From Qiania dongpingensis (GTDB taxonomy: Bacteria > Bacillota > Clostridia > Lachnospirales > Lachnospiraceae), in the NCBI RefSeq assembly GCF_014337195.1, contig NZ_CP060634.1:372001-436000 (forward strand): a stretch of 64,000 bases of DNA. The letters run 5' to 3'. The notes beneath the pieces were generated by a model, which saw only the letters and a program-made list of their open reading frames with translations, had not been told where the DNA came from and made no database searches. Shown here in pieces: positions 33,372 through 42,813 of the stretch. Position numbers and translations under genes: made by a program. Within the stretch, counting starts at the first letter, position 1, and every line of letters begins with the position of its first letter.

Positions 33372-34664
33372 TTATTTCTTTACAGTCTCTTCCTGCTTTT
33401 CCAGCATGGTTTCCAGAAAAATCCCGTATCCTTTTGTAGAATCCTGAACAAACACATGGGTCACTGCCCCCACAACTTTTCCGTCCTGTATGATAGGGCT
33501 GCCGCTCATTCCCTGAACGATTCCTCCGGTCAGTTCTAAAAGCTCTGGATCCGTCACCTGTACCACCATACCCTTGTTGCTGTCTGTGGTAATATCCGCT
33601 TTTATGATTTCAATGTCATATTCCTTGACTTCTCCGTCGGCAGAACATCGAATCGACGCAGGCCCCAGCTTTACATCCTGCTTAAATCCTACGGGAATCG
33701 CGTCTGCCGCTTTCATATCCCAGTTGGCCAGCTCTGTATGACCGAACACGCCAGCCGCCGTATTGCCGAAGACATCTCCCCAATGGCTGTCGCTGTAGAC
33801 GATCGTTCCCAGAAGAGAGCCCGGTGTACCAGACTGGCCCTTTATCACGTCCTGTATCTGAGCTTTCTGAAGATCGCCACCGGAAGCCTCCAGCTGCTGC
33901 CCTGTATCCGTATCGCTCATGGCGTGTCCCAGAGCGCCGAAATATCCGTTTTCGTCCACATAAGTGAGGGTGCCAATACCCTGGGCATCATCTCTTACCC
34001 ATATCCCGGCCTTGCAGCTTCCGTCACTGGTCAGAACCGTATCCACCTTTGCTTCCATGATCTCGCCGTCTCTGCGTATTTTAAAAACACAAGGCGCCTC
34101 GCCGTTGGAAGATATCGCGGCAATCAGTGCTTCCTTATCTGTCACCGGCTGTCCATTTGCCTCCAGGATATAATCTCCTGATTTGACGATGCCGTAAGCC
34201 GGTTCCACAATATTTCCTTCTTTATCTGTCAGTTCGCTCGTACCGACTACCATCACGCCGTCCATTTCCAGATAGAGGCCTATGGATTCGCCTCCTGGTA
34301 TCACTGACCGGGATTCCACTACGTCAACCTGAATGTTGCGGAGCGGCAGCCAGCCAAACAGCTTGATATCCATGTCATAGCTGCCAAGAGAGGTCCCTTC
34401 TACGGTAAATGCCCGGTCTGTATTGATCCGGACGGCGCCCTCCGGTATGTTCGAAATACTTCCTAAAAGCACCTCTTCATTTTCCGTTTCCAGGGTGCTT
34501 CCCCAGGGAAGAGAAAACTGAAAAGTACCTTCTTCTCCCACTACGACACGAATTTTCCCGGGAATCATATGCCGAATATAATAATATGAGAACAAACAGG
34601 TAAAAATAATCATAATCCAGATCAGTCGTATAAGGAACTGCCTGTATTTTTGTTTCCGTGTCAT
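33372..34664 (-). CDS. spoIVB: SpoIVB peptidase (S55 family)
   Basis: SpoIVB is secreted from the forespore and triggers pro-sigma-K processing through SpoIVFA/B. This 430-residue protein has an N-terminal membrane anchor (LIRLIWIMIIFTCLFSYYYI), a PDZ domain near 150-215 (GIVKSGDYILEANGQPVTDKEAL) and the S55 protease domain. The catalytic His is in FGALGHAMSD and the Ser in GIVQGMSGSPIIQDGKVVGAVTHV. A sigma-G-type promoter precedes it. It sits between recN and spo0A, the conserved order. Confidence 0.96.
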   Translation of the reverse strand: MTRKQKYRQFLIRLIWIMIIFTCLFSYYYIRHMIPGKIRVVVGEEGTFQFSLPWGSTLETENEEVLLGSISNIPEGAVRINTDRAFTVEGTSLGSYDMDIKLFGWLPLRNIQVDVVESRSVIPGGESIGLYLEMDGVMVVGTSELTDKEGNIVEPAYGIVKSGDYILEANGQPVTDKEALIAAISSNGEAPCVFKIRRDGEIMEAKVDTVLTSDGSCKAGIWVRDDAQGIGTLTYVDENGYFGALGHAMSDTDTGQQLEASGGDLQKAQIQDVIKGQSGTPGSLLGTIVYSDSHWGDVFGNTAAGVFGHTELANWDMKAADAIPVGFKQDVKLGPASIRCSADGEVKEYDIEIIKADITTDSNKGMVVQVTDPELLELTGGIVQGMSGSPIIQDGKVVGAVTHVFVQDSTKGYGIFLETMLEKQEETVKK

Positions 34665-34712
34665 GGCGCGCCTCCGTATTTTAAAGAATTTTCTTTTTCA
34701 ATCGCTCCCCTT

Positions 34713-34742
34713 TAGTATGGAGCAAAAAATAAAACGCCATGC
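34713..34742 (-). promoter_or_regulatory. Forespore (sigma-G/F type) promoter of spoIVB
   Basis: Minus strand GCATG (34742-34738), 18-base spacer, CATACTA (34719-34713): full matches to the Bacillus sigma-G consensus GHATR-N17/18-CATNHTA, about 45 bases before the start codon. Confidence 0.7.
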
Positions 34743-34811
34743 AAAAGAGCCTCATTCAATCTGAGGTAATTTTTCCCTCGATCGAACAAGGCTCATGGCT
34801 ACTAGCGTTTT
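34731..34811 (-). terminator. Long branched hairpin/terminator after recN
   Basis: On the minus strand three nested arms (AAAAC/GTTTT, GCCATG/CATGGC, GAGCCT/AGGCTC with spacers) are followed by TTTTATTTTTT. The 3' arm overlaps the -35 region of the spoIVB promoter. Confidence 0.55.
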
Positions 34812-34839
34812 AGGCATTCTTTCTATTACGGATGCAGTT

Positions 34840-36516
34840 TTACTGTTTGTAAGTCATTGCCAGCTCTTTCATCTCTCTCGCATTTTCCGCCACTGCATCG
34901 GTGATGGCCGCGCCGCCCAAAAGACGGCAGAGCTCTTCTATTTCTTCTTTATCAGAAAGCTTTGTGACCTCCGTCACTGTCCTTCCATTTTTAACATTTT
35001 TTTCAATCTTATAATGGCAGTCGGCCATCGCCGCTATCTGCGGCAGATGTGTGATGCAGATCACCTGATGGCTCTTTCCGATATCGTTCAGCTTTTCCGA
35101 TACTTTCTGGGCAGTCCTGCCGCTGATTCCCGCATCGATCTCATCAAAGATCAAGGTCTCGATATCATCCGTGTCCGCCAACACAGCCTTGATCGCCAGC
35201 ATGATCCTGGAGAGCTCGCCTCCGGACGCCACCTGGGATAAGGGCCTGAGCTCTTCACCGGGATTGGTGGAAATGAGGAACTCCACCTCATCAAATCCAT
35301 CCGGTCCCGCCTGCCCTTTTTTCATAAATTCCATGGAAAACTGAACATCCAAAAAGTTTAGATCTGCCAGCGCAGAACGGATGGATTCTGTCAGATAAAA
35401 CGCCTCTGCCTTCCGAATCTTCGACAGCTCTCCTGCAAACAAAAGCACCTTCTTTTCTGCTTGCTCAAAAGCAGCCTTCGCAGCCTGTTTTCTTTCATCA
35501 AATGCCGTCAGCTTTTCAAATCGGCTTCTCCTGGTATCCAGGGATTCCATCATATCCTCATAGGACTCCCCATATTTAATCTGAATACTGTGGAGAAAAT
35601 CCAGACGCTTTTCCATCTGGTTCATCTCCCTTTCATCAAACTCCAGTTCCTTTCCGTATTCAGACAGCGCTCGGTTCAGGCTGCTGACAATATCTTCCGC
35701 CTCTTCCGCCTGTGAAAGAAGTCCTGCCAGCCCTTCATCATAATTTGCCGCTTCAAAGAGAGCGCGGACTGCCCGGCCGAGAAGTTCGCCTGCTCCGTCC
35801 TCATCTCCCGTAAACTCCTGAGCTTTCGAAAGACTCTCCGTGATCCGCCGCCCGTTCATCATGCGTTTATAACGGTGCTCCAGCTCCTCTATCTCGCCCG
35901 CCTTCAGACCGGCGTTCTCCAGCTCCCGGATTTCATAAGAAAGAAAGTCCAGCTCCCGGATTCTGTCTTCCTCCCCTATCTCATAGGTCGCAAGCTCTTT
36001 TTTGGCTGCCGCATAGACGGAATAAGCCTCTGCCAGACGTTCCTTTACCGATTCTTCCTGATGCTTCGCATACGCGTCCAGAATCTCCAGATGATTGGAC
36101 TTATGTAAAAGCGACTGGTGCTCATGCTGGCCGTGGATATCGATCAAAAGGCCGGTCACTGCCCGCAGCCTGGATACGGTCACCGTTTCATCGTTGATCT
36201 TGCATATGCTCTTTCCCTGGGACAGCTTTCTGGCAATCAAAACAGAGCCGTCCTCTTCCGGAACGACCCCAAGCTTTTCCAGCGCCTCTTTTTTCTCTCG
36301 TCCGGAAACGCTGAACAGGAGCTCCACGCTGGCAGGTATCTCCTCATTCCGAAGCAGACCTCTCGCAGTCTTTGCCCCCAGGGCCAGATTCACCGCGTCG
36401 ATCAGAATGGATTTTCCGGCGCCGGTCTCGCCAGTCAAAATATTAAGGCCGTCTCCGAGGCTCACATCCGCTTCCTCAATGAGGGCAACATTTTTCACAT
36501 GCAGATTCAGTAACAT
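34840..36516 (-). CDS. recN: DNA repair protein RecN
   Basis: RecN is an SMC-like ATPase that gathers broken DNA ends for recombination. This 558-residue protein has Walker A in LTGETGAGKSILIDAVNLALGAK near residue 30 and a long coiled coil across about 160-370. The signature block LSQVASGGELSRIMLAIKAVL is followed by Walker B LIFDEIDAGISGRTAQKVSEKL near 470. The start follows GAGAGGAGTG. It lies 13 bases downstream of argR, the conserved pairing in Firmicutes. Confidence 0.97.
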   Translation of the reverse strand: MLLNLHVKNVALIEEADVSLGDGLNILTGETGAGKSILIDAVNLALGAKTARGLLRNEEIPASVELLFSVSGREKKEALEKLGVVPEEDGSVLIARKLSQGKSICKINDETVTVSRLRAVTGLLIDIHGQHEHQSLLHKSNHLEILDAYAKHQEESVKERLAEAYSVYAAAKKELATYEIGEEDRIRELDFLSYEIRELENAGLKAGEIEELEHRYKRMMNGRRITESLSKAQEFTGDEDGAGELLGRAVRALFEAANYDEGLAGLLSQAEEAEDIVSSLNRALSEYGKELEFDEREMNQMEKRLDFLHSIQIKYGESYEDMMESLDTRRSRFEKLTAFDERKQAAKAAFEQAEKKVLLFAGELSKIRKAEAFYLTESIRSALADLNFLDVQFSMEFMKKGQAGPDGFDEVEFLISTNPGEELRPLSQVASGGELSRIMLAIKAVLADTDDIETLIFDEIDAGISGRTAQKVSEKLNDIGKSHQVICITHLPQIAAMADCHYKIEKNVKNGRTVTEVTKLSDKEEIEELCRLLGGAAITDAVAENAREMKELAMTYKQ

Positions 36517-36529
36517 GGCATCACTCCTC

Positions 36530-36985
36530 TCACTGGGATGACATCACCCGGCGAAGCTTTTCCATAACAATGATGGTATCATCCACACTCCTGACCGCGC
36601 ACATGATGGCGTCGTCTCCCGCGATACAGCCTACGATCTCATGGAACCGAAGCGCGTCAAGCGCCGCCGCCACTGCCATAGCCATGCCGGGCACGGTCTT
36701 CACCACCAGAATATTCTGGGCCATATCCATGGATACAAATCCGTCCCGGAGGATTCTGATATACTTATCGTTCAGATTGCTGTCGGCTTTGTGGAGCACC
36801 ACATATTTCTGTCCTCCTCCGTCCACGGCCACCTTTGTCAGCTTCAGTTCTCTGATATCTCTGGACACAGTAGCCTGAGTCACCCGGAATCCGGCTTCAT
36901 TCAGCTTCTCTGCCAGCTCTTCCTGTGTCTCAATGTCATACTTTCCAATCAATTCCACAATCTTGCTGTGGCGCTCAATTTTCAT
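36530..36985 (-). CDS. argR: Arginine repressor ArgR
   Basis: ArgR is a hexameric regulator of arginine synthesis and breakdown. This 151-residue protein from the ATG at 36985 (GAGGAGG upstream) has an N-terminal winged helix (RHSKIVELIGKYDIETQEELAEKL, VTQATVSRDIRELKLTKV). The C-terminal arginine-binding domain carries NILVVKTVPGMAMAVAAALD and CIAGDDAIMCAVRS. In Firmicutes an argR copy is linked to recN, as here; no arginine genes are adjacent. Confidence 0.95.
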   Translation of the reverse strand: MKIERHSKIVELIGKYDIETQEELAEKLNEAGFRVTQATVSRDIRELKLTKVAVDGGGQKYVVLHKADSNLNDKYIRILRDGFVSMDMAQNILVVKTVPGMAMAVAAALDALRFHEIVGCIAGDDAIMCAVRSVDDTIIVMEKLRRVMSSQ

Positions 36986-37004
36986 GTCCAATTCCTCCTC
37001 TATG

Positions 37005-37829
37005 TCATTCCGCCGACATCTTATGGCGGAGCGTTTCCAAAAATCCGATCCGATTCAGTTTCAGAATCTTCGTCGTCCTCATGGCTTTCTGTATTTCTAT
37101 ATAATCCCCCGCCTGGAACGGACATTGGTTATCACTGTCAAAGCCAACCGTGGCCTCCACCTCTGCGCGTCCCGGAGGAACTACCAGCTCCAGCTTTATC
37201 TGGCTTTTCGCAGAAAGTACGATACTCCTGTTTATCATCGTATGAGGCGCTATGGGAGTCAGGACGATCAAAGAAGCCGTCGGCTCCACGATTGGACCGC
37301 CTGCCGACAGATTGTACGCTGTGGAGCCCGTGGGCGTAGCCACGATCATGCCGTCCGCCGCATAGGCATTCAGGAATTCTCCATCCACGTAAACCTTGAA
37401 CCGAATCACCTTAAAGCCAGATTTCCGTCCGATCAGGATATCATTGAGGGCGATGTCTTCACAAACCATCTTTCCATCATGATATACGGAACCTTTTAAC
37501 ATCATCCGCTCTTCCACCACGGAGGGTCCGCTTTCCAGCAGCTCTTTCAGGCCGCCGAGTGCCGAATGGATATCCAGCTCCGCCAGATACCCCAGAGTTC
37601 CCAGGTTCACGCCAAGAAGCGGGACATCCTTCCACACCAGGTTCCTGGCCGCCTGAAGGAGAGTCCCATCGCCGCCAAGGACCAGGACACAGTCCGTATC
37701 CCCAGGTATCGGCGCGTCTCCATTCAGCACACAGACTTTTCCCTGACTTTCCAGAAATCTCTTAATCTTTCCGGTCACAGTAAGCTCCGGATCTTTTTCT
37801 CTGTTTGTAATGATATAAAATCGGTTCAT
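37005..37829 (-). CDS. nadK: NAD kinase
   Basis: NadK phosphorylates NAD to NADP. The 274-residue protein has the GGDGTLLQAAR motif near residue 57, GVNLGTLGYLAELD, LNDILIGR and the TPTGSTAYNLSAGGPIVEP block of the active site. Its ATG overlaps the tlyA stop by four bases (ATGA), so translation is coupled. argR follows after 19 bases. Confidence 0.96.
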   Translation of the reverse strand: MNRFYIITNREKDPELTVTGKIKRFLESQGKVCVLNGDAPIPGDTDCVLVLGGDGTLLQAARNLVWKDVPLLGVNLGTLGYLAELDIHSALGGLKELLESGPSVVEERMMLKGSVYHDGKMVCEDIALNDILIGRKSGFKVIRFKVYVDGEFLNAYAADGMIVATPTGSTAYNLSAGGPIVEPTASLIVLTPIAPHTMINRSIVLSAKSQIKLELVVPPGRAEVEATVGFDSDNQCPFQAGDYIEIQKAMRTTKILKLNRIGFLETLRHKMSAE

Positions 37830-38620
37830 CTCAATTCCTCATGGGCTTTCACAACGATGTCTTCCGGGTTGATGGTTTCCGCATCCTCTCCTCCCTTTAT
37901 CAGAAAGAGCAGGTATTCAATATTTCCCTCCGGGCCTTTGATTGGAGAAAACTCCAGAGCCCTTCTGCCAAATCCGATGCTTTCCGCATAATCCATTACC
38001 TTATGAATGACTTCCAGATGAATCTCCGGCTCTCTGACTACTCCTTTTTTGCCGACTTTTTCCCGTCCGGCTTCAAACTGAGGCTTGATCAGGCATACTA
38101 CGCCTCCTCCGTCTTTAAGGATCTCCCGCACTGGAAGAAGTACTTTTGTAAGGGATATAAAAGAAACGTCAATGGAAGAAAAGTCCACCGGCTCACCGAT
38201 GTCCTCCGGCGTCACATAACGGATATTCGTCTTTTCCATACAGACGACCCGTTCATCCTGCCGAAGCTTCCAAGCCAGCTGCCCGCGTCCCACATCGACA
38301 GAGTATACCCGCACTGCGCCGTTTTGCAGCATACAGTCGGTAAATCCTCCCGTGGAAGCTCCCACGTCCATGCAAATCTTCCCGTCCAGAGAAATTCCGA
38401 AATGGCTCATGGCTTTTTCCAGCTTAAGTCCTCCCCGGCTCACATATCTAAGAGTCTGCCCACGGACCTCGATGGGCGCCTCCGGATGAAACGATGCCCC
38501 TGCCTTATCTTCCCGCTGCCCGTTTACAAAAACGATTCCTTCCATGATCATGGTTTTTGCCTTTTCCCTGGATTCAGCGAACCCCCTGGAAACCAGCAGC
38601 ACATCGAGACGTTCCTTCAT
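37826..38620 (-). CDS. tlyA: TlyA family rRNA (cytidine-2'-O)-methyltransferase
   Basis: TlyA enzymes 2'-O-methylate cytidines in 16S and/or 23S rRNA. From the ATG at 38620 the protein has 264 residues. An S4 RNA-binding domain (KERLDVLLVSRGFAESREKAKTMIMEGIVFVNG) is followed by an FtsJ-like Rossmann fold (CMDVGASTGGFTDCMLQNGA, VYSVDVGRGQLAWKLRQDERV, SFISLTKVLLPV). The link to dxs upstream and nadK downstream is the conserved Firmicutes order. An upstream extension of the frame enters dxs and is rejected. Confidence 0.94.
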   Translation of the reverse strand: MKERLDVLLVSRGFAESREKAKTMIMEGIVFVNGQREDKAGASFHPEAPIEVRGQTLRYVSRGGLKLEKAMSHFGISLDGKICMDVGASTGGFTDCMLQNGAVRVYSVDVGRGQLAWKLRQDERVVCMEKTNIRYVTPEDIGEPVDFSSIDVSFISLTKVLLPVREILKDGGGVVCLIKPQFEAGREKVGKKGVVREPEIHLEVIHKVMDYAESIGFGRRALEFSPIKGPEGNIEYLLFLIKGGEDAETINPEDIVVKAHEELR

Positions 38621-38621
38621 T

Positions 38622-40490
38622 TTAGCTTTCCTTCCGTATATATTCGTTCTTGATCCTCTGGAAAATGGAATCCGCATCCAGCCCCAAATCCCTTTTAAGG
38701 ATATCTACTGGTCCATGCTCCACAAACGTATCCGGAACTGCGGCTTTCAGCACCTTGGCCCCATAGCCTCGTTCATGGATATAAGAAGAGACCGCCTCTC
38801 CGTATCCTCCGCAGATCACATTTTCCTCCATGGTCACAAGGCACCCGTGGGTCTTTGCCAGATCATCCAGCAGTTCTTTATCCATGGGCTTAACAAACCG
38901 TACATTTATGAGCGTAGCCGATATGCCCGATTCCTTCAGCTTCCCATGGACTTGTACTGCCGTCTCCATCATACTGCCGACAGAAAGAAGCGCGATTTCT
39001 CCGCCTCTGTATATCACTTCGCTCTTTCCTAACTCTATAGGATCCTGATACTCCTTAAGTCCGGAATACGCAGTACCTCTTGGATACCGGACGGCAAACG
39101 GGACCCCCGCTTGTATTCCAAATTCCAGACCATTCCTGAGTTCATACTTGTTCATGGGTGCAAAAACCGCCATCCCCGGCATACTTCTCAAATAAGACAG
39201 ATCAAAAATTCCCTGATGAGTCTCGCCATCGCAGCCTACGAGACCGGCACGGTCGATGGCAAACACCACCGGAAGCTTCTGGAGACAGACATCATGAAGC
39301 ATCTGGTCATATGCCCTTTGCAAAAACGAGGAGTAGACCGCCACCACAGGCTTCAGTCCTCCCGCCGCCATACCGGCCGCAAATGTGACTGCGTGTTCCT
39401 CGGCAATCCCCACGTCAAACAACCGGTCCGGATAGAGGGCGGCAAATTTTTTAAGCCCGGTGCCCTCCGGCATGGCTGCCGTGACCGCTACGATCTTATC
39501 ATCCTTTTCTGCCAGCCGGCAGATCGTATGAGAAAAGGCCTCCGTATAGCTGATGCCTTTTTTCTCCTCCACAGACTTGCCTGTCTCAATGCAGAAAGGG
39601 CCTACTCCATGAAATTTGACGGGATACCGTTCGGCGGGGATATATCCTTTCCCCTTCTTAGTCTTCACATGGATAAGGATCGGCCGTTCGAATTTCTTTG
39701 CTTCCTCCAGAATACGAACCATTTCAGGAATGTTATGGCCGTCCATGGGACCCACATAGGTGATGTCCAGATTTTCAAAGAACATGCCCGGAACCATGAA
39801 CTGCTTCAGCGCCATTTTGGCGCGCACAATGTTCTCCACAAGAGGCTCGCCCACTCCCGGAACCTTGGAAAGCCCCCGGCTCACATCCCGTTTCAGATTG
39901 TTATACCCGCTTCCCACCCGTATCTTGGACAAGTACTTTGAAAACCCTCCGGTACTCTCCGAGATGGACATATGATTATCATTGAGAATGATGATGAAAT
40001 TGCTCTTCAGCCTGGACGCATTGTTGAGTGCTTCGTAGGCCATGCCTCCCGATAGAGCGCCGTCGCCGATGACAGACACCACCGTATAATCCTCGTGCAG
40101 CCGGTCGCGCGCTTCTACCAGGCCCAGCCCTGCCGAAATCGACGTGGAGCTGTGTCCCGTATCAAAGCTGTCAAATTCAGATTCTCTCCGCTTGGGAAAA
40201 CCGCTCATTCCTCCATATTCCCTCAGACTCTCAAAATCTTCTCTCCTGCCGGAAAGAAGCTTATGGGTATAGGACTGATGCCCCACATCCCAAACAATCT
40301 TATCCTCCGGCAGATTGAGAGCCAGGTGAAGAGCCATGGTCAGCTCGACCACTCCCAGGTTGGAAGCCAGATGGCCGCCGTGTTCACTCACTTTCTCTAT
40401 TAAAAACTGGCGGATTTCCTCTGCCAGCGCCGGAAACTGTGCAGGGTCCAGAGCCTTCAGATCTTCAGGACTTCTGATTTCCTCTAACAT
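38622..40490 (-). CDS. dxs: 1-deoxy-D-xylulose-5-phosphate synthase
   Basis: Dxs joins pyruvate and glyceraldehyde 3-phosphate; the product feeds isoprenoids, thiamine thiazole and pyridoxal. The 622-residue protein has the ThDP-binding GDGALSGGMAYEALNN motif near 145, the FDTGHSSTSISAGLGLVEARD block and the transketolase-type DRAGLVGCDGETHQGIFDLSYLR segment. It starts after AGAGGATGAGATC. It lies downstream of ispA and upstream of tlyA, with one base to tlyA. It also links to ThiG, encoded at 27656. Confidence 0.97.
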   Translation of the reverse strand: MLEEIRSPEDLKALDPAQFPALAEEIRQFLIEKVSEHGGHLASNLGVVELTMALHLALNLPEDKIVWDVGHQSYTHKLLSGRREDFESLREYGGMSGFPKRRESEFDSFDTGHSSTSISAGLGLVEARDRLHEDYTVVSVIGDGALSGGMAYEALNNASRLKSNFIIILNDNHMSISESTGGFSKYLSKIRVGSGYNNLKRDVSRGLSKVPGVGEPLVENIVRAKMALKQFMVPGMFFENLDITYVGPMDGHNIPEMVRILEEAKKFERPILIHVKTKKGKGYIPAERYPVKFHGVGPFCIETGKSVEEKKGISYTEAFSHTICRLAEKDDKIVAVTAAMPEGTGLKKFAALYPDRLFDVGIAEEHAVTFAAGMAAGGLKPVVAVYSSFLQRAYDQMLHDVCLQKLPVVFAIDRAGLVGCDGETHQGIFDLSYLRSMPGMAVFAPMNKYELRNGLEFGIQAGVPFAVRYPRGTAYSGLKEYQDPIELGKSEVIYRGGEIALLSVGSMMETAVQVHGKLKESGISATLINVRFVKPMDKELLDDLAKTHGCLVTMEENVICGGYGEAVSSYIHERGYGAKVLKAAVPDTFVEHGPVDILKRDLGLDADSIFQRIKNEYIRKES

Positions 40491-40502
40491 GATCTCATCC
40501 TC

Positions 40503-41390
40503 TTATTTTTCTCTTGTGATCAGCGTAAGGATCAGCTGATTCAAAAATTCATTTTTTCTGGACAGGCCATTTAAGGTATCCACCGCCCGCTTGGAATAGA
40601 ACTCCACCTGTCCCCTGGCTTTATCAAGCCCCTCCAGGGTCACATAAGTAGTCTTGTTGTTCTTTTCATCACTCAGCACCGGTTTTCCGAGAACTTCCTT
40701 CGAACTGGTAACATCCAGGATATCATCCTGGATCTGAAACGCAAGACCCACATCGGAGGCCACCTGCTCTATCATTTTCACCTCTTCTAAAGAGGCCCCG
40801 CCCAAAACGGCCCCTATCATCATAGACGCTTCTAAAAGCGCCCCAGTTTTCAGACGGTATATGAAATCCAGCTTGTCTGCCGGAACCGGCTCGCCTGTCA
40901 TCTCCACATCCACCGTCTGGCCGCCGATCATGCCGTATATCCCGGTCTTTTCTGCCAGAATGCCGATACACCTTCCCGCCAGATCCGGCCGGTCTGTCTG
41001 CCCAAAGGCTTTTGACGCGGTCTCAAAAGCATAGATCATCAGTGCGTCCCCCGCCAGGATCGCCATGTCTTCTCCGTATACGACCCAGGTAGTCTTTCTG
41101 CCTCTGCGGTATTCATCGGCATCCATGGCCGGAAGATCATCATGGACGAGGGAAGAGGTATGGATCATTTCAATGGCCGCCATAAATGGAGCGATCTCAT
41201 CTCCTTTTCTGCCGAACAGGCGGAAGGTTTCCTGCATGAGAAGCGGACGAAGCCTTTTGCCTCCCGCCAGCACACTGTAATTCATCGCTTTCAGGATTGT
41301 CTTCTGAAATCCCTTTTCCTCCGGAAGATATGCACAGATCATCCGTTCAATATCTTTTACCTTTTCCTTCATTTCCTCATTAAAGTTCAT
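40503..41390 (-). CDS. ispA: Polyprenyl synthetase (farnesyl diphosphate synthase)
   Basis: This trans-isoprenyl diphosphate synthase builds C15 (possibly longer) chains. It has 295 residues from the ATG at 41390 and overlaps the xseB end by 11 bases. The first Asp-rich motif is in SSLVHDDLPAMDADEYRRG and the second in AFQIQDDILDV. GGKRLRPLL near the start binds the diphosphate. The order xseA-xseB-ispA-dxs is typical for Firmicutes. Exact chain length cannot be fixed from the motif alone. Confidence 0.93.
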   Translation of the reverse strand: MNFNEEMKEKVKDIERMICAYLPEEKGFQKTILKAMNYSVLAGGKRLRPLLMQETFRLFGRKGDEIAPFMAAIEMIHTSSLVHDDLPAMDADEYRRGRKTTWVVYGEDMAILAGDALMIYAFETASKAFGQTDRPDLAGRCIGILAEKTGIYGMIGGQTVDVEMTGEPVPADKLDFIYRLKTGALLEASMMIGAVLGGASLEEVKMIEQVASDVGLAFQIQDDILDVTSSKEVLGKPVLSDEKNNKTTYVTLEGLDKARGQVEFYSKRAVDTLNGLSRKNEFLNQLILTLITREK

Positions 41391-41586
41391 GCTGTTCCCC
41401 ACTTTCTTCCAATACCAGCACTTTTTTCTCCACTTCATCTATACTTCCGCGGCATTTCTTTACCAAGGCGAGACCTTCCGCGTAAGCCGCAAAAGATTCC
41501 TCCATGGAAAGTTCTTCCCCCTCCAGGCGTCCGATTATTTCATCCAGCCTTTCAAAGGTCTGTTCTATACTCAAAGTTTCCGCCAT
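41380..41586 (-). CDS. xseB: Exodeoxyribonuclease VII small subunit
   Basis: This 68-residue helical protein from the ATG at 41586 has LSIEQTFERLDEIIGRLEGEELSMEESFAAYAEGLALVKKC, the XseB family signature. It assembles with XseA in multiple copies to form the single-strand-specific exonuclease. The start overlaps the 3' end of nothing but lies 13 bases after xseA stops. It overlaps the ispA start. Confidence 0.94.
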   Translation of the reverse strand: MAETLSIEQTFERLDEIIGRLEGEELSMEESFAAYAEGLALVKKCRGSIDEVEKKVLVLEESGEQHEL

Positions 41587-41599
41587 GTCCCGTTCCTTT

Positions 41600-42808
41600 C
41601 TATTCATCTGCCGAATCTGCTCCTATAACCTCAGTTTCTACGACACCATCGGACAGCTGTAAAGACAGCCTTTCCCCCGGCAGCGCCTGAGATGCCGACA
41701 GCAGACGGCTTCCGTCCTTTTTGGTCACAAAGGCATATCCTCTCGTGATCCGGTCAAGCGGAGAACAGCCTTTCAGCCGCTCCGCATAAACAGCCAGCTT
41801 ATGATCCGCTGATTTGAGCTTGCCCCTCATGACTGAGGAAAGCTTGTCCTGATACTGATCGAGAAGCTGTCTTTTTTCCGCCACCTGATAATCCGGCCGG
41901 AATCTGCCCAGCCGGAGCTCTTTCGCTTTCAGCATCTGCTTAAGCCTTTCCGTCCGGCCTATCATAGCTTCCGACATCCTCCGCCCCGCTTCGTCAAGCT
42001 GAGATAAAAAAAGACGGTAGTCATAAACAGCCAGCTCAGCCGCAGCCGATGGAGTCGGCGCGCGCAGATCTGATACGAAATCAGCAATCGTAAAATCTGT
42101 CTCATGACCGACTGCGGATATCACCGGCACAGAGCAGTCAAATATCGCCTGCGCCGTCTTTTCTTCATTGAAAGCCCATAGGTCTTCAATGGAACCGCCG
42201 CCTCTGCCTACGATCATACAGTCGACGCCAAACCGTTCCAGAGCCTCGATTCCCGCCGCTATGGTATCGGCGGCTCCCTCTCCCTGTACCTTTGCCGGAT
42301 ACAGCACCAGGCGGACGTGAGGATTTCTCCTTTCCGCAATATTTATGATATCACGGACTGCTGCGCCGGTGCTGGCCGTGACAATCCCAAGAGTCTTAAT
42401 ATAGCGGGGGATCGGCTGCTTATATTCCGATGCAAAAAGTCCTCTCTCTTCCAATTCCCTTTTAAGCGCTTCAAACTGCTCATAGAGACTTCCAATCCCG
42501 TCCAGGGTGATTTCCCTGGCATAAAGCTGATATTTCCCGTCTCTTTCAAACACATTTACGGCTCCCGACACGATGACCTGCTGGCCCTCTTTCATGGCAA
42601 AGGGAAGCCCTCCGCGGTTACCGGCGAACATCACGGCCTGCAGGACTGCCCCCTTGTCCTTCAGGGTAAAGTAAATATGGCCTGAGGAATGATACTTACA
42701 ATTGGACACCTCACCTTTTACAGATATGGCCCCCAGCAGATAATCCTGGGTAAACATATTTTTAATATAGGCATTTACCTGCCCCACCGTATAGACGCTT
42801 CGTCCCAT
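41600..42808 (-). CDS. xseA: Exodeoxyribonuclease VII large subunit
   Basis: This 402-residue catalytic subunit has an N-terminal OB fold (VKGEVSNCKYHSSGHIYFTLKDKGAVLQAVMF), then the catalytic region with GIVTASTGAAVRDIINIAERRNPHVRLVLYPAKVQGEGA and VGRGGGSIEDLWAFNEE. VISAVGHETDFTIADFVSDLRAPTPSAAAE follows, then a coiled-coil for XseB binding. It starts the xseA-xseB-ispA-dxs-tlyA-nadK-argR-recN run, five bases after nusB. Confidence 0.97.
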   Translation of the reverse strand: MGRSVYTVGQVNAYIKNMFTQDYLLGAISVKGEVSNCKYHSSGHIYFTLKDKGAVLQAVMFAGNRGGLPFAMKEGQQVIVSGAVNVFERDGKYQLYAREITLDGIGSLYEQFEALKRELEERGLFASEYKQPIPRYIKTLGIVTASTGAAVRDIINIAERRNPHVRLVLYPAKVQGEGAADTIAAGIEALERFGVDCMIVGRGGGSIEDLWAFNEEKTAQAIFDCSVPVISAVGHETDFTIADFVSDLRAPTPSAAAELAVYDYRLFLSQLDEAGRRMSEAMIGRTERLKQMLKAKELRLGRFRPDYQVAEKRQLLDQYQDKLSSVMRGKLKSADHKLAVYAERLKGCSPLDRITRGYAFVTKKDGSRLLSASQALPGERLSLQLSDGVVETEVIGADSADE

Positions 42809-42813
42809 CTGTC

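Noticed and set aside
42317..42685. Plus-strand 122-codon frame inside xseA
   Set aside because: Antisense shadow of a well-conserved gene with no start signal.
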